From Benincasa hispida (Eukaryota > Streptophyta > Magnoliopsida > Cucurbitales > Cucurbitaceae), in contig NC_052359.1 in assembly GCF_009727055.1 (NCBI RefSeq), positions 20,071,463 to 20,135,462 of the forward strand: 64,000 nucleotides of DNA, read 5' to 3'. This document shows, piece by piece, positions 43,641-55,112 of the stretch. The notes under the pieces were generated by a model. The model did no database searches, was not told the DNA's origin, and saw nothing but the letters and a program-made list of their open reading frames with translations. The first letter of the stretch is position 1. Each line of letters begins with the position of its first letter. The position numbers were made by a program, and so were the translations under genes.

Positions 43641-44780
43641 CGTGTACTAAACAAAATGATCAAGTTATTTTTCGATTTGAATATAACCAATATATATATG
43701 ATTACAAATCTGTCATGAAGTCAGTTTAGAAAATAAAAATTAGCCTTTGACCTATTTGAGATTCAATTCTTTCACTAATAATTGGAAAAATTAATTTTAA
43801 CTATTCATTAATATTCTTGTAAAGTGTTGGAATGGACAGATTGGGATTCGAAATTTGCCAAAGAGATAGATGTTGAGGGGAAGGGAATAATTAGGTGAAG
43901 AAAGAGGAGAAATTATAAGTGAAATGTGAGAAGGAAATTTAGGAAGTAAATTAAGTGGGATTAAACATTACCATGTGATGGAAGTACCTGCTGCCACAGA
44001 TCAATTTGCTGAAGGATAGGTGGCTGTCGGCTGGTATATGAAGCAGACGAGTGTTTGATCGGTGTTCACTTTCCTTTTATGCAATTCAAAATTTTCTTTA
44101 GCAAAATTTTAGACAGAACGAAAAGGTAGATGGACGTGGGCTGCTGAGTCGAATTTGATAGGAAAAAACTGAGGAAAATAGAAGATCAGTAGCTAGACAG
44201 GAATTTACAAAAAAAAAAAAAAAAAAAAACAAAGAGTTTTTCTGATTGTTGAATTTATTTTTGGTTATCCTGAAGGTTTGAATGGTCCAAATTCAAAGGT
44301 GAGTTAAATTAAAGACTGTTTAGGAGGTTCATATAAAAGATTTAAGAAGAATTTGATTGAAATTGATGAGTTGAGCTCTGAAAATTGATGGAAAACAAGG
44401 GAAGTTGCTGTCAATTTTCTGCTCATTACCTTATATTCGATGTCTTAGGATTATTTTGATATGAATTAGGCTGGTAGTAAGTCATTATAGCAGTAAAATA
44501 TGAGAAACAACAAAGAAGTGAGCTGCTGTAAAAAATTCAGCTGTCAAAGTTCTGCTGTCAATTTTTGTTTAGGTGCTAGTTTTTGCTTTTAGGCTGCTGT
44601 TTTTTCTGTTTTTCACTAGGTAAATCGTGTTCCAAGCTTGAAATTCATAAAATCTTTTCATTGTTAATGACCTAAGGTAGTTTCAATTGTCCTAAAACTA
44701 TGAGTTAAGGAGGAGTTGAGTTGGTTGGAATAAGGTGCTGGGAATAGAATCTATGTTAATGTGAAGTTAATCCTACATTA
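43641..44780. other. Unassigned AT-rich DNA
   Basis: No gene is seen. A run of about 20 A lies at 44208-44229, and CTGCTGT words recur at 44520-44600. It may include the rest of the element G LTR. Confidence 0.4.
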
Positions 44781-45550
44781 AAACATATAAATAACACACT
44801 GTTATAATAATGTAAACTATATAGTATAATCATGCATGTACCTATTTTAGAAATTAACCTAAACTTTAAATATAACATTTATATTTAAATATGATTCAGA
44901 TCATACCTTTTCATTAATTAATATAACTTTTATATTAATACTAACAAACAATAAACATGCTATTCATATAATAAAACACTTATATTAAATATGATGCATG
45001 TGCATGCTTATTATATCATGTAATCATATAATATAATATTTATATTAAATATGATGTATGATATGTTTATCCTAATGTGAGATTTTAAAATATACAACAT
45101 ATAATTAATATAATCAAATATATGCGTATTTCATGCTCGAATGAAATTGCTACATTCATGTTGAAGGAAAACTATCGCGATCTTTCCAACACATACAATG
45201 GCATATGGCAGTTAGAAACTTTTAATGACGCACTAAACATGCCGATGTCAGAAATCCACATGCACTCCAAAATCCGTCTCTCACCTCTATTTTTGGCCTT
45301 TTTCCCAGCAAACACTTCGCTACAAGCAACTCGGACTTATAGACTTGATTTACAGAATAAATGGCCAAGACATCGGGATTCACAGAATAAATGGCCAAGA
45401 CATCAGGCCTTTACATTGATCAAATCAAAGTAAAAAGTTATAAATCTATGTGCCAATTTTTGTAACATCTATTATGCAAACCCACATATATTATGCAAAA
45501 AAAAAAACCTAATTTTTCTCTAATTCTTCGTTTTAGAAATAGAAAAACAT
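44781..45550 (-). mobile_element. Copia 5' leader, element without its coding part
   Basis: Repeated AACATTTATATTAAATATGAT words match the leaders of B and D. At 45351-45410 a 28-base unit (ACAGAATAAATGGCCAAGAC and 8 more) stands twice in tandem. The primer-binding site is next, on the right. No gag or pol lies to the left, so the body is deleted. Confidence 0.65.
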
Positions 45551-45563
45551 GGCTCTGATACCA
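45551..45563 (-). other. Primer-binding site of the copia element at 44781-46572
   Basis: GGCTCTGATACCA on the plus strand is the inverted TGGTATCAGAGCC primer-binding site. Confidence 0.85.
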
Positions 45564-45565
45564 AG

Positions 45566-46572
45566 AGAAGGAATCAAATTCCTCACTAGAAGCGCCTGAG
45601 CACATAGATCATGTACAAGATAAATATTAATTCTACAACATGCTATTATAAATTAGAATAATACCTATTGAAGATTGTCTTCAACAAAATTCTTCTCCTT
45701 GCGTTGATCTCACAAACAGACACAAACTCAATACCTCTTCAAATTCCCATAAACAATCACAAACATCGAGTGAAACACTACCATTTGGTTTACTTGCTAT
45801 TCTTTAGATAAGATTTGAGATTCTTCTTTAGAAGGGAGAAACATTTGAGAGAGAACTTGAGGAAGAAGATAAAGTTTTCTTAGTGTGAGGGAGTGAAAAA
45901 AATTGGTAACTCCCCTCTGTCAATATGTAGAATAACTTCCTCATTAACAATTAATTAAATATCATATATTTAATTTCATTTGAATTATATTTAAATAATA
46001 TCCTCTCATATAATCTATAGTTTTAAAATGAACCTCATTCAAATTAATTTTAACCTATAGATTTATATGAATCTCATACTTGAATCTTATTCAAATATTT
46101 ATTTTTCATATAACCTATAATCTTAATATGAATCTCAATCATATTAACTTTTACCTATAGTTTTATATGGATCTCATTCATATAAATAATACTTTAATCT
46201 TATTTAAATATTTGTCGCTCACATAAAAGTAGTATAATTTAGAAATCTCATTCGAAATTAACTTTATATTATAATGTATTTGTATATACTATATTAATTG
46301 TATCTCATACAATTAATTCTCTTATTTAATTTGAACAATTCAAATTAATTCAAGATTATATGACTTTTGTTTTACTCTTGATGAGCTTGAAATGAGACCT
46401 AATTGGACCTACATATTAGAAGATCCAGTGATACGAGATTAATTAATTAAATTCTTTAATTAATTTAATTAACATTCATTAACTGCAGGTTACTCCACTA
46501 AAGACCCACAACTACACTCTTCACACTATAAACATATTTCTGTATCCATGGATATAACTTATCAATAGTAAG
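45566..46572 (-). mobile_element. 5' LTR, second half only
   Basis: Minus-strand LTR of the B/D/E type, running from the primer site to a break at 46572, about where the palindrome arms at 28214-30013 also stop (GTCC...TTAGTGGAGT landmark near 46490). The first half of the LTR is lost. Confidence 0.7.
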
Positions 46573-46630
46573 TCTGTTGGGATTCGTGTCATAAATCTCT
46601 CTTTATTCTCTTAGTTTGTAAACAGATTGT
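46573..46630 (+). mobile_element. 58-base plus-strand LTR start between two minus-strand LTR parts
   Basis: TGTTGGGATTCGTGTCATAA to GTTTGTAAACAGATTG is the first stretch of an LTR in plus orientation. Minus-strand LTR DNA lies on both sides. Confidence 0.75.
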
Positions 46631-48250
46631 CATCAAATATAACACATAGCCTATAATTTATATTATATCAAATATAACATAATTTATAGTTTTAATTCTC
46701 TCAATAATTCATGGTATTTAATATAAATTTAATTTATATAAATTTATTTATATGAATTTCATCCATATAATTAGTACGATTGTTTTCAAATATAGAAAAA
46801 TAAATCAAAATATTTACAAAATTTAGCAAAATTATAGAACTATTAATGATAGACACTGATAGACACTGATAGACTTCTATCAGTGTCTATCAAAGACATA
46901 GATAGACACTGATAGAAGTCTATCAACGTCTATTAGCGATAGTTCTAAGATTTTGCGATATCTTGTAAATATTTTCATAGTTTTACCATTTGAAATAATT
47001 TCTCTAATTAGTATTTGAATCATATCAAATATTTAATTCCTCTCAAAATAAACTTTACATTATAATATATCAACTACATTATAGTAACTATATCACATAT
47101 AATTAATTTAAATATATCATATATAATTAATTCCCTCAACTAATTTGAAAATTTCAAATTAATCCAAAATTAATTCTCAATAATCCATGTTGAGCTACAG
47201 AGAGGACCTTATGGACTTGCAAATTGAAACTCAAGTGGTAGTTGAATAATTAATTAAACTCCTTTAATTAAATTACTCAACATCCATTAATTGCCAGTCA
47301 CTCCACTAAAGACTGTCAGCTGTACTCTCTACAGATATATTTTCATGTCCATTGGATATAACCAATCAATAGTGCGATGACCCTTCACAAATTGCCCGTA
47401 AGTACAGTTCGGCCAAAATTACCATTTTTCCACTGTAGTTACATATAACTTCTTAAGTACCATTGATCCCTCTAATAAACAATAAGTCATAGTCCAACTA
47501 TGATCAAATCCCTCTCGAACCAAGAGAGGGTGTGACATCAAATTGTTCAAGCCCCGAAATCAGCCCTTAAGAGAGCAATTTATCTACTTACCCCGACATT
47601 AAGGAAGGAGAGAATTCCATCTGATGTAGCTGTGTTCCCAGCTCCCCAATCAAATGAATCCCTAAAATGGTAGGCTTATTAAGTCGACAATCTGGCCATT
47701 CTCACATATGCAAATCAAAGGATCGCCTTCATTGGAAGGAGTTCATAACTCACTCAAGATTTAGGTTATGTCACCTACGGTCATCCTGGTGAAAAGTAAG
47801 TCTCTATTATTAACGATCTCTATTATTAACGACATTTTATAATGAGACTATTTATTTTGTGGTTCGATCTTATACAAACTCTTTTGTATAGAACACCTCA
47901 CTCACATTTCTCTACATGAATGATCAAGATTAGATCATTTATAGCACTTTACAATAATTGTAACATCTACAAAGCGAGTATACGTAGTGACACCAGGATA
48001 AGGTACCGAACCTTATCCATCTACTACAGACCATTTAGATTATCACTTAAACATGATTCACTTGTATGTCTCTACATACATTTTTAAGCTATAGAAGATA
48101 ACCTTGAATGTTAATTTAACCTTGTATGTTAGTTTATTGGTTTTGTGTGTTAATACTACTAAACTTCGAATAAAAATCCTCAGATTTTATTAAATAAACA
48201 AATTGCTTGTACATTACAATTACAAACTACAAAATACACAAGATTTAGTG
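46631..48250 (-). mobile_element. 3' LTR of copia element E, clipped at both ends
   Basis: Order and landmarks match the LTR of B at 2960-4300. About 500 bases of the far end are missing. At the near end the reading AAGATTTAG joins directly to GGTGTACATCAT, so the terminal bases of the LTR (including TGTTGGG) and the polypurine tract are deleted. The LTR also carries the MITE at 46777-47004. Confidence 0.8.
46768..47013. mobile_element. MITE with 9-base target duplication, Mutator-like
   Basis: The element is 46777-47004 (228 bases). TAATTAGTA stands at 46768-46776 and again at 47005-47013. The ends are inverted over about 80 bases: AAATATTTACAA, GCAAAAT and TAGAACTAT on the left return inverted on the right. 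The centre repeats GATAGACACTGATAG and its inverse ACTTCTATCAGTGTCTATC. A 9-base duplication and long inverted ends point to a non-autonomous Mutator-like element. The interrupted LTR reads through cleanly when it is removed. Confidence 0.9.
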
Positions 48251-49227
48251 GGGTGTACATCATAAAAGTCATACTAATATAAAAGTACACAGTACAAAAA
48301 AACTAGGGCATAATACGCACCCAACACAAATTTCCCACTTGCCCTAGACTAGATATGACATGTCTCGCAGACCCATACTCTGTAGGTGACCCTCAAACAT
48401 CTTAGTCGTGAGGGCATTTCTAAATGGATCAGTAACGTTGTGCGCCAAAGCTATCTACGTGACAATCACATCCTCTCGATGCACAATCTCTCAAATGAGA
48501 TGATACTTCTACCCTATATGCTTCTCGCATTTGTGACTCCTAGGCTCTCGAGAATTAGCCACAACACCACTATGATCATAATAAAAGGTGATGGGATTAG
48601 ACATATCTAGAACCACTTCTGGATCAGTTAGGAACTTCCTGAGCCACACAACTTCTTTAGCAGCTTCAAAAGCTACTACATACTCAGCCTCCATAGTGGA
48701 GTCAGAAATGCACCCTTGCTTGGTGCTCCACTAAACTACTGTCTCTCTATTAATAGTGAACACTGATCCTGACGTGGATTTCCTAGAATCCTTATCAGTC
48801 TGGAAATCAGAGTGTGTATCTAGTAAGGATTAAATCCTTAAATCCATACACATCCATGTCGTCCCTCGTTCTCTAAAGATACTTGAGGATGTTCTTAACG
48901 GCGTTTGAGTGGTCAAATACAAGATTAGACTGATATCTACTGACCATCCTACCATATAGTAGATGTCCGGTCTAGTATATAATATCGCATACATCAGGCT
49001 ACTAACAATCAATATATAGAGGATCCGTCTCATTTTCTCAACCTTTTGAAGTGTCTTAGGACACTGTTCCTTAGAAAAAATAACTCCATACCTGAAAGGG
49101 AGAAAGCCTCTCTTGAAGTTCTCCATCAAAAACTTGACACGCATCTTGTCAATGTACAATGCTTAAGATAGGGTCAATGTGTTACTCTTTCGATCTCTAA
49201 AGAACTGAATGCCCAGAAGAAACTGCA
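48251..49227 (-). pseudogene. RNase H and end of RT, copia element E
   Basis: The frame 48694-48509 reads MEAEYVVAFEAAKEVVWLRK and FYYDHSGVVANSREPRSHK. The DN motif is changed to DH. Further upstream (49159-48830) come LMYAILYTRPDIYYMVG and an ILKYL-like region. Stops and shifts are frequent. The reading is cut at 49227 by the solo LTR and continues at 52063. Confidence 0.8.
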
Positions 49228-52062
49228 TGTGAAACCCGGATTTCCATTTTCCCTAGTTAAGCAGGTAATAAAAGGAATTAACTAAGTATAAGTTAAATCC
49301 TACGTTAAAAAATGGAAAAATTCTAAGTGTTTAAATAGATTGTTTAGTAGCTTTGAAATAAGCCGTAACTAGTGAAAATTTGGTTAAGTATGAATCCAAA
49401 AAGAAATATGCATTGAAGGCTAGGAAAAATAGCTAAGTATTAGACAATGTGTTGACCTTATGCTAAGCATTGGTGTTGTGCCATGCGTTGGCCATGGAAA
49501 TTTGAAAGGTTATTTGAGCGTTGAAAGAGGCTAAAGTGTGGCCGAAAGGAAAGCCTATGCGGGGACAAGCATGTCGCAGCCAATGTCTTGAAAGGTTAGC
49601 AAAGCATGCGGTAGCCTCATGTTGTGCAGACATGGGCACTGGGCATTGGAGTTGCTCGCGTTGGTTGATCGTGGAGTAAATAAGCAGAGTTACTCGATGA
49701 GATAGACAATCGTGTAGTGAGCAGTGCTACACGATGGGGTATGCGATCGTATAGTAAGTGAACGACACTACACGATGAGGTAGGCGATCGTGTAGGCGGG
49801 CACTGGACGATTGTATAGCAAATGCATGAAGCTAAGCGATGCGGTAGGTGATCGTGTGGAATAGTGTGGCGCTAGACGATGCAGAAGTCGTGCTATGTGA
49901 TGGGCAATAGCACTATGCGATGATGCGCTAGGCAATAGCGATGATGCGCTAGACAATAGCCACGATGCGCTACACGATGGGCATCAATGCTACACGATGA
50001 GCAAGAGTTGTGCGGTAGGCTGTGTGCTATGCGATAGACGTAGGCGCTATGCGGTGGTGCTATGCGGTAGTATTACTAGACTATGAGCTAAACGATAGGA
50101 CAAGCCATGGTGGACGCATGGTGAAATGTCTTTGCGTTGTTAGGGCTAGCGGTATGTAAGGCTTGTAAGGTTAGTTGCGTTGGCCTTGAGCAAGAGACTA
50201 AGGACGTTGACAAGCAACAAGGAATACATGCATTGGTCATAAGGGATGCATTAGCAAGAGCCTAGGTGATGGTAAGCTATACCATGAGGCGTTAAGTTGA
50301 GACATAGCTTGACTCAAAGGTTGTTATGCGTTGGTGATGTGTTATGTGCCAAGGACATCCGAGGCATGTGGGCACATAGGACAAGGCTAATAGTATGTGT
50401 TGGAAGAGTGTTGGTTATAATTCTAGTTGAGTGCATAGGCCAAAGGTAAGCCATGCGAAAGAGAAGGATATGCGGTCAAGGATGAGCTTTGCAAGCCTCT
50501 AGCATATGTGACCAAGTTGCGTCAATTGGATGCACAAGGTAAGGTTGCGTTAATTAGACATGGCACAATCGAGGTTAGTAGGTCGAATATGGGAAAAGAT
50601 ATTAGGCGGCAATGGCTTAAAGGGTGTTATATTGAGGTTAAAAGGACACCTCAAAGGCGCAAAAATGGGATGGACGTATTTGAGGATAGTTTGACGCAAA
50701 GGCCATGCAAGGGAGCGATCGGCGAAGATGGCTTGCGACCATAAGGAGGTGGAATGTGCCCATGGTGATGCTAAATCATTCGAACGTGTGGCTTGTTGGG
50801 AGAAATCTTAGGCTCTAAGCAAGTGAGGTGGATGCACAAGTAGGCATGCAAATTTGTGTGGGGCTGCCGGAGAAGAAGCTCTAAGGAATCGGGCTGGAGA
50901 GTGAGGAGAAGACAGAAAGGTCGAGCTGTCGAGTAAGCTTGGGCCAATCTTGATGTTTTGATGATTCCGGCCAAATCAGAGGATTTCGGAGCTAAGATTG
51001 TAGGTATACTTCTTGAGAAAATTTAGAACATGTTTATAGAAGGAAGTATCTTAAGATAAGATCTGGAACTATGAGTAATCTAAGCTTATAATTGAATCTG
51101 GAATTTAGGGTTCAAAAGGGAAACCAAGGAAACCTAAGGAACTTCAAAGTGGAAAGTTCCTAACCAACCAAGGTGAGTGGTTGATCTATCATTTGTATGG
51201 TTGATTTCTATATATATATATATATATATATATGATTAAATATATAGGTTGTATTTGAAATAATGGCATGATCGGGAAATATGTTTGTCTGGATATTTGA
51301 TTTGTGTTGTTGTAACAATGCATGTACATTTGCATTAGGAAATGGGATTCATACCTGAGATATTTTTAGCACGCTTGGTGGTATGCTTGGTTGGGATTAT
51401 CAGAACATCTGGCTGGGATTGTCAGCATACCCAAACATGGCTAACAAGAAATGTCGACATGTGCACAGTCGACGGGTTATAAGGTATTGAGCTTGTGTCC
51501 ACGTTGGTCATCACAGGTTATTCGCGGAGAATACCCGGGAAATATATGTAATCATGCCAGGGTTTTCTAGCTGACAGGGTGAGGAGATTACATTTTTCTA
51601 TGTGATTGTTGTTGATTGTGGAATTGTTTTCCCAAAGATGAACTCCTAAAATCAAACCTATGTTTGTTTAAAGTTTCCACTCATTGAGCTTTGTCGCTCA
51701 TGTTTTCCATGTTTTATGTCTTTCCCCCTCCCCCCCCCCCCCCCCCCCAAGGTAGTGGAGGTTAGGAGTTCCAGGATGCTGCTAAGGTCAAGGTCTACCA
51801 CAAGCAACAGTTAAACTTCCGGAGAGTTTTACAGTTGTTGTTATAAACTTTGTAGTTAAGTCTTAGAGTTGTATAAACATTACATGGTTGTAATAAAATG
51901 GGCCTACTTAATTAGTTGTTGTTATCTCCTTGACTTAAAGTTTACTGGGTATAGTCAAGAGGTTCAGTTGGCAGTAGGTATCACAAAAGAGTGGTATCTG
52001 CGGTCCCTCATGCCTCTCCTCGGGCTCACGAGTGCGGGCTCGAGGCGGGGTGTGACACTGCA
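49223..52062. mobile_element. Solo LTR (2830 bases) with CTGCA duplication, probably Ty3/gypsy
   Basis: The element is 49228-52057. It begins TGTGAAACCC and ends GGGTGTGACA, and CTGCA stands on both sides (49223-49227, 52058-52062). RT of element E reads across when it is removed. TG...CA ends and a 5-base duplication are the marks of an LTR. Inside are CGATCG-type short repeats (49680-50100), a (TA)n run at 51209-51233 and a C run of about 25 at 51724-51748. No coding domain is seen. The gypsy label comes from the style of the ends only. Confidence 0.85.
49680..50100. repeat. Array of TACACGATGGGN(n)GCGATCGTGTAG-type words
   Basis: CACGATG, GCGATCGTGTAG and GCGATGCGCTAGACAATAGC-type words recur about every 20-30 bases. 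They form a diverged short-unit array inside the solo LTR. Confidence 0.7.
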
Positions 52063-52700
52063 CCTCTCCCAAATCTTTCATTTGTAATTGGATCGCTAGC
52101 CAATTTTTTATTGTAGTAAGTACAATTACATCATTCCTAATGAGTTGAATATCGTCTAAATACAACACAAAAAAAACTATTGATTTATTGATGATTCTTT
52201 TGCAAACACAAGGTTCATCAACATTTTGATCAAAACCATAACATTTGATCGTAGTATCAAATCTTATATTCAAAGATCGAGAAGCTTGTTTCAATCCATA
52301 AATGGACCAATTAAGCTTGCAAACCATTTGCCCTTGATCTTGGATTATGAATCCCTCAAGCTGCTCCATATATATGTTCTCCTCAAGATTTTCATTTAGA
52401 AAAGCTAAATTTCATAGTCATAATATGAGACAATGGACAAGAGTTTTCAGATAGACTTCAACATGGCAATAGGTGAGAAAGTCTCCTTATAGTCAACTCC
52501 TTCAACTTAGGTATAACCCTTTGCCACAAGACTATCCTTGAAGGTTTGTACCTTCCCATAAGCAACCTGTTTTCTCTTGTAGATCCATTTGCATCATATA
52601 GGTTTAACTTCATTAGGTTGATCTACAAGATCCTGAACTGAATTGAAGTACGTAGACTCCATTTCGAGATCTATAGCTTTGATCTATTCACCCTTGTCAA
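52063..52700 (-). pseudogene. Reverse transcriptase, copia element E
   Basis: The frame 52369-51935 reads WSIYGLKQASRS, YGFDQNVDEPCVCKR and VLYLDDIQLIRND, followed by KDLGEVQ. Beyond that it runs into the solo LTR, giving a chimeric open frame whose last 25 residues are not RT. The catalytic pair DD is kept (YLDD). Upstream RT motifs can be followed to about 52700 with stops. Confidence 0.82.
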
Positions 52701-53245
52701 CATCCTCTATTTTTTTCTTATAATACAATGGATCATCAACATCTTCATCAGCTACGATAGCTAGGGTTTTTGTTAAACCCATACACCAAGCAGGGGGTTC
52801 GCAACCCTCCCACTACGTTGAGGCTCCCTCAACATTTGAGGTGGATTTGACCTACTAGATGAACCAACTTCAATAACTTTTGTTGACGTGTTTGGCTCTT
52901 CAATAACTCGTGTTGAAGGTTCAATAGTTTCACTGAAAATTTTACTTAACACTATAGTATTGGCTGGCTTATGCTCCCCTATGTGATTCTCTTCTAAAAA
53001 GTTAGTGTTTGTCAACACAAATAATTTATTATCTTTAGGATCGGAGAAGTAACAACCTCTCGTTTCTATAGGGTAAATTATAAATAGACTGAACCATGTT
53101 CAATAAGGTTCGATTTCTCCATTTTGATACACCATTCTGTTGAGGTGTACCAGGTGCCTAAAGTTGGGATACAATTCGATATTCTATCAAATAGTCTTGG
53201 AATTTCAGATCCATATACTCTTCATCTCGATTAGAATGAAATGTT
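52701..53245 (-). pseudogene. Integrase C-terminal region, copia element E, truncated
   Basis: The frame 53018-52773 reads TNTNFLEENHIGEHKP and SSRSNPPQMLREPQRSGR, matching the linker after integrase in B and D (ATFLEEDHMRDHKP in D). Around 53100-53230 pieces of the integrase core continue. The element is cut at about 53245 by LTR sequence in the other orientation. Confidence 0.7.
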
Positions 53246-54716
53246 TTAATTGTTTACTGTTTATTTCGTTGTTTACTGTTTAAGACTAATTATTTCAAAA
53301 CGATGACCAAGGTAACTTGACCTTAATCCTGAGCTATCTATGAACTTCTCTTTATTCGGGATTATCCTTAAATTTGCATGGGTAAGGGTTGGCTCAACAG
53401 CAACGACTCAATAAGCCTCCCATTTCAGGGGTCAGACCCGGTAGATAGCTAGAGACATAGGGTACAAGACGGAATTCACTCCTACCCATTTTTAGGGATG
53501 GTAGAGAGGTCGTTCACTTAAGTGCTGACTTCGAGTCTTGAACAAAGGGCTCCACCCTCTCATTGGCCTGAAAGGGACTCATTTTGATTATCGGATCACA
53601 AACCAATTATTCATTACAGGATCAGTGGGACTTAAGGAACAAGAGGTAATCTCAGGACTAAAATAGTCATTTGACCCAGCCATTATTACGAACAACCTGT
53701 GAAGGGTTAACTTACTAATTATGATTATATCGAGTGGATACAATATATCTATAGTGAAGGGAGTGCAACTACTGAGTTTTAGTGGAGTGACCTGGTAGTT
53801 AATGGATGGGGGTTAATTCGGTGTAAAGAGTTTAGCCCATTAATCTCAGATCGTTAGAGCCATGATCTGTAGGTCCATTAGGTCCCCCAACTTGCTCACA
53901 AATGGATTAACCTTAGAATAACGTGATAAGTTGATTTGAAACGTTCAAATTCAAATTAAGGAAACTAATAATTATATGTGATATATAATTACACATTTAA
54001 TTTTGGAATTAAACGTAATTGGATAATTGATTGATATATAAATATGATTTAAATGTTAATTTCATGAATAGGGATTCATAGTAATGGAATTGATGACAAA
54101 TTAATTTAATATTTGATATCAAATTAATAGAATTAATTAAATTGTTTAATTAATTATTAATTATTAATTTTATTAGAAAATTTGAATATTGAATTAATTT
54201 TGTAAAATTAATAAAATATTAATTAAAGAATTAAAATTGGAAAAGGTTTTGATTTTGAAAATCAAAAAGGGAAATTGAAAAATAAGAAAATCCCAATATA
54301 GGATTTTCCCACTTTTCAAGCAAGAAGGTTAGTCACTTTCTTGCACATAATTCTACCACCAAATTCAATGAGTGGCTGGAATTACTTCAAATGATCAGTT
54401 TGTACGAGAGTCATGTAATAAAACCACTCTTGATTGAGTGGAAAAGGTGATGCAATTCCTGAATTTTTGAGTTTTTGAAGCTTGAAGAAGTTGTTCTTCA
54501 ACAAGCTTAAAAACTAGAAAACCTCTCCTGCAATTTTGTTAAGTTCAAGCTTATTTTAAGTCCCACAATTCAATCTAAGAGTGCTAGAGAATAGTAGGAA
54601 AGCTCTAGTGGTAGCCCACGACTTCAATTAGAGAAGATTGCAGCCGAAATCGTGTTTGAAAAGGATCTTTAAAGGTATGTGTTGAAACCCTCCTAATTCT
54701 CTATGAACATACTTGT
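53246..54716 (+). mobile_element. Partial plus-strand copia LTR (left-edge family)
   Basis: From TTTACTGTTTAAGACTAATT on, the order of blocks equals that of 5800-7240: the GACTCAATAAGCCTCCC word, GGATCAGTGGGACTTAA, the TTTAATTAATTATTAATTA run and the final GATTGCAGCCGAAA. The first 400 or so bases of the LTR are missing. Confidence 0.75.
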
Positions 54717-55098
54717 TTTGATGTCAAATTTGAGGAATTAGAATGCTTAATGATCTTGTTTCTGCAAACCAACAGCGTCACGACGCTGAAAGGCAGAATG
54801 CCCCTATTTTGCACATTTTTGTCCTTGAACTTTCCCCGAACACCTCTATTTCTTCTGAACTCTTTAGCAATGGTTTCTCTATCAATTAACACGGACTTAT
54901 AGACTCGAAGCAAGAATTAAATTTGCCTAAAAAAAATAAAACGTAGCCTTACATTTTAATCATATTTAAAGTAATCTAAGTGCCAAAGTTGAAAACATCC
55001 AACCTTGCAAACCCTTATTCAAAATAAAGATTTAATAACCCACCTCTAAACAAATTTTTGTTTCAAAAAATACAAAGAATGAAGATGCAAGAAATTAG
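54717..55098 (-). mobile_element. Copia leader remnant
   Basis: Short stretch between an LTR and a primer-binding site. It contains CAGCGTCACGACGCTGAAAG, a near-perfect inverted word also seen in the D and C leaders. No gene is seen. Confidence 0.5.
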
Positions 55099-55112
55099 GC
55101 TCTGATACCAAT
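55099..55112 (-). other. Primer-binding site, element F
   Basis: GGCTCTGATACCAA, inverted, is TTGGTATCAGAGCC, the initiator tRNA-Met site. Confidence 0.85.

Noticed and set aside
45551..45563. tRNA-like words at the four primer-binding sites
   Set aside because: They are complements of the tRNA-Met 3' end next to LTRs, not tRNA genes; no cloverleaf can be drawn.
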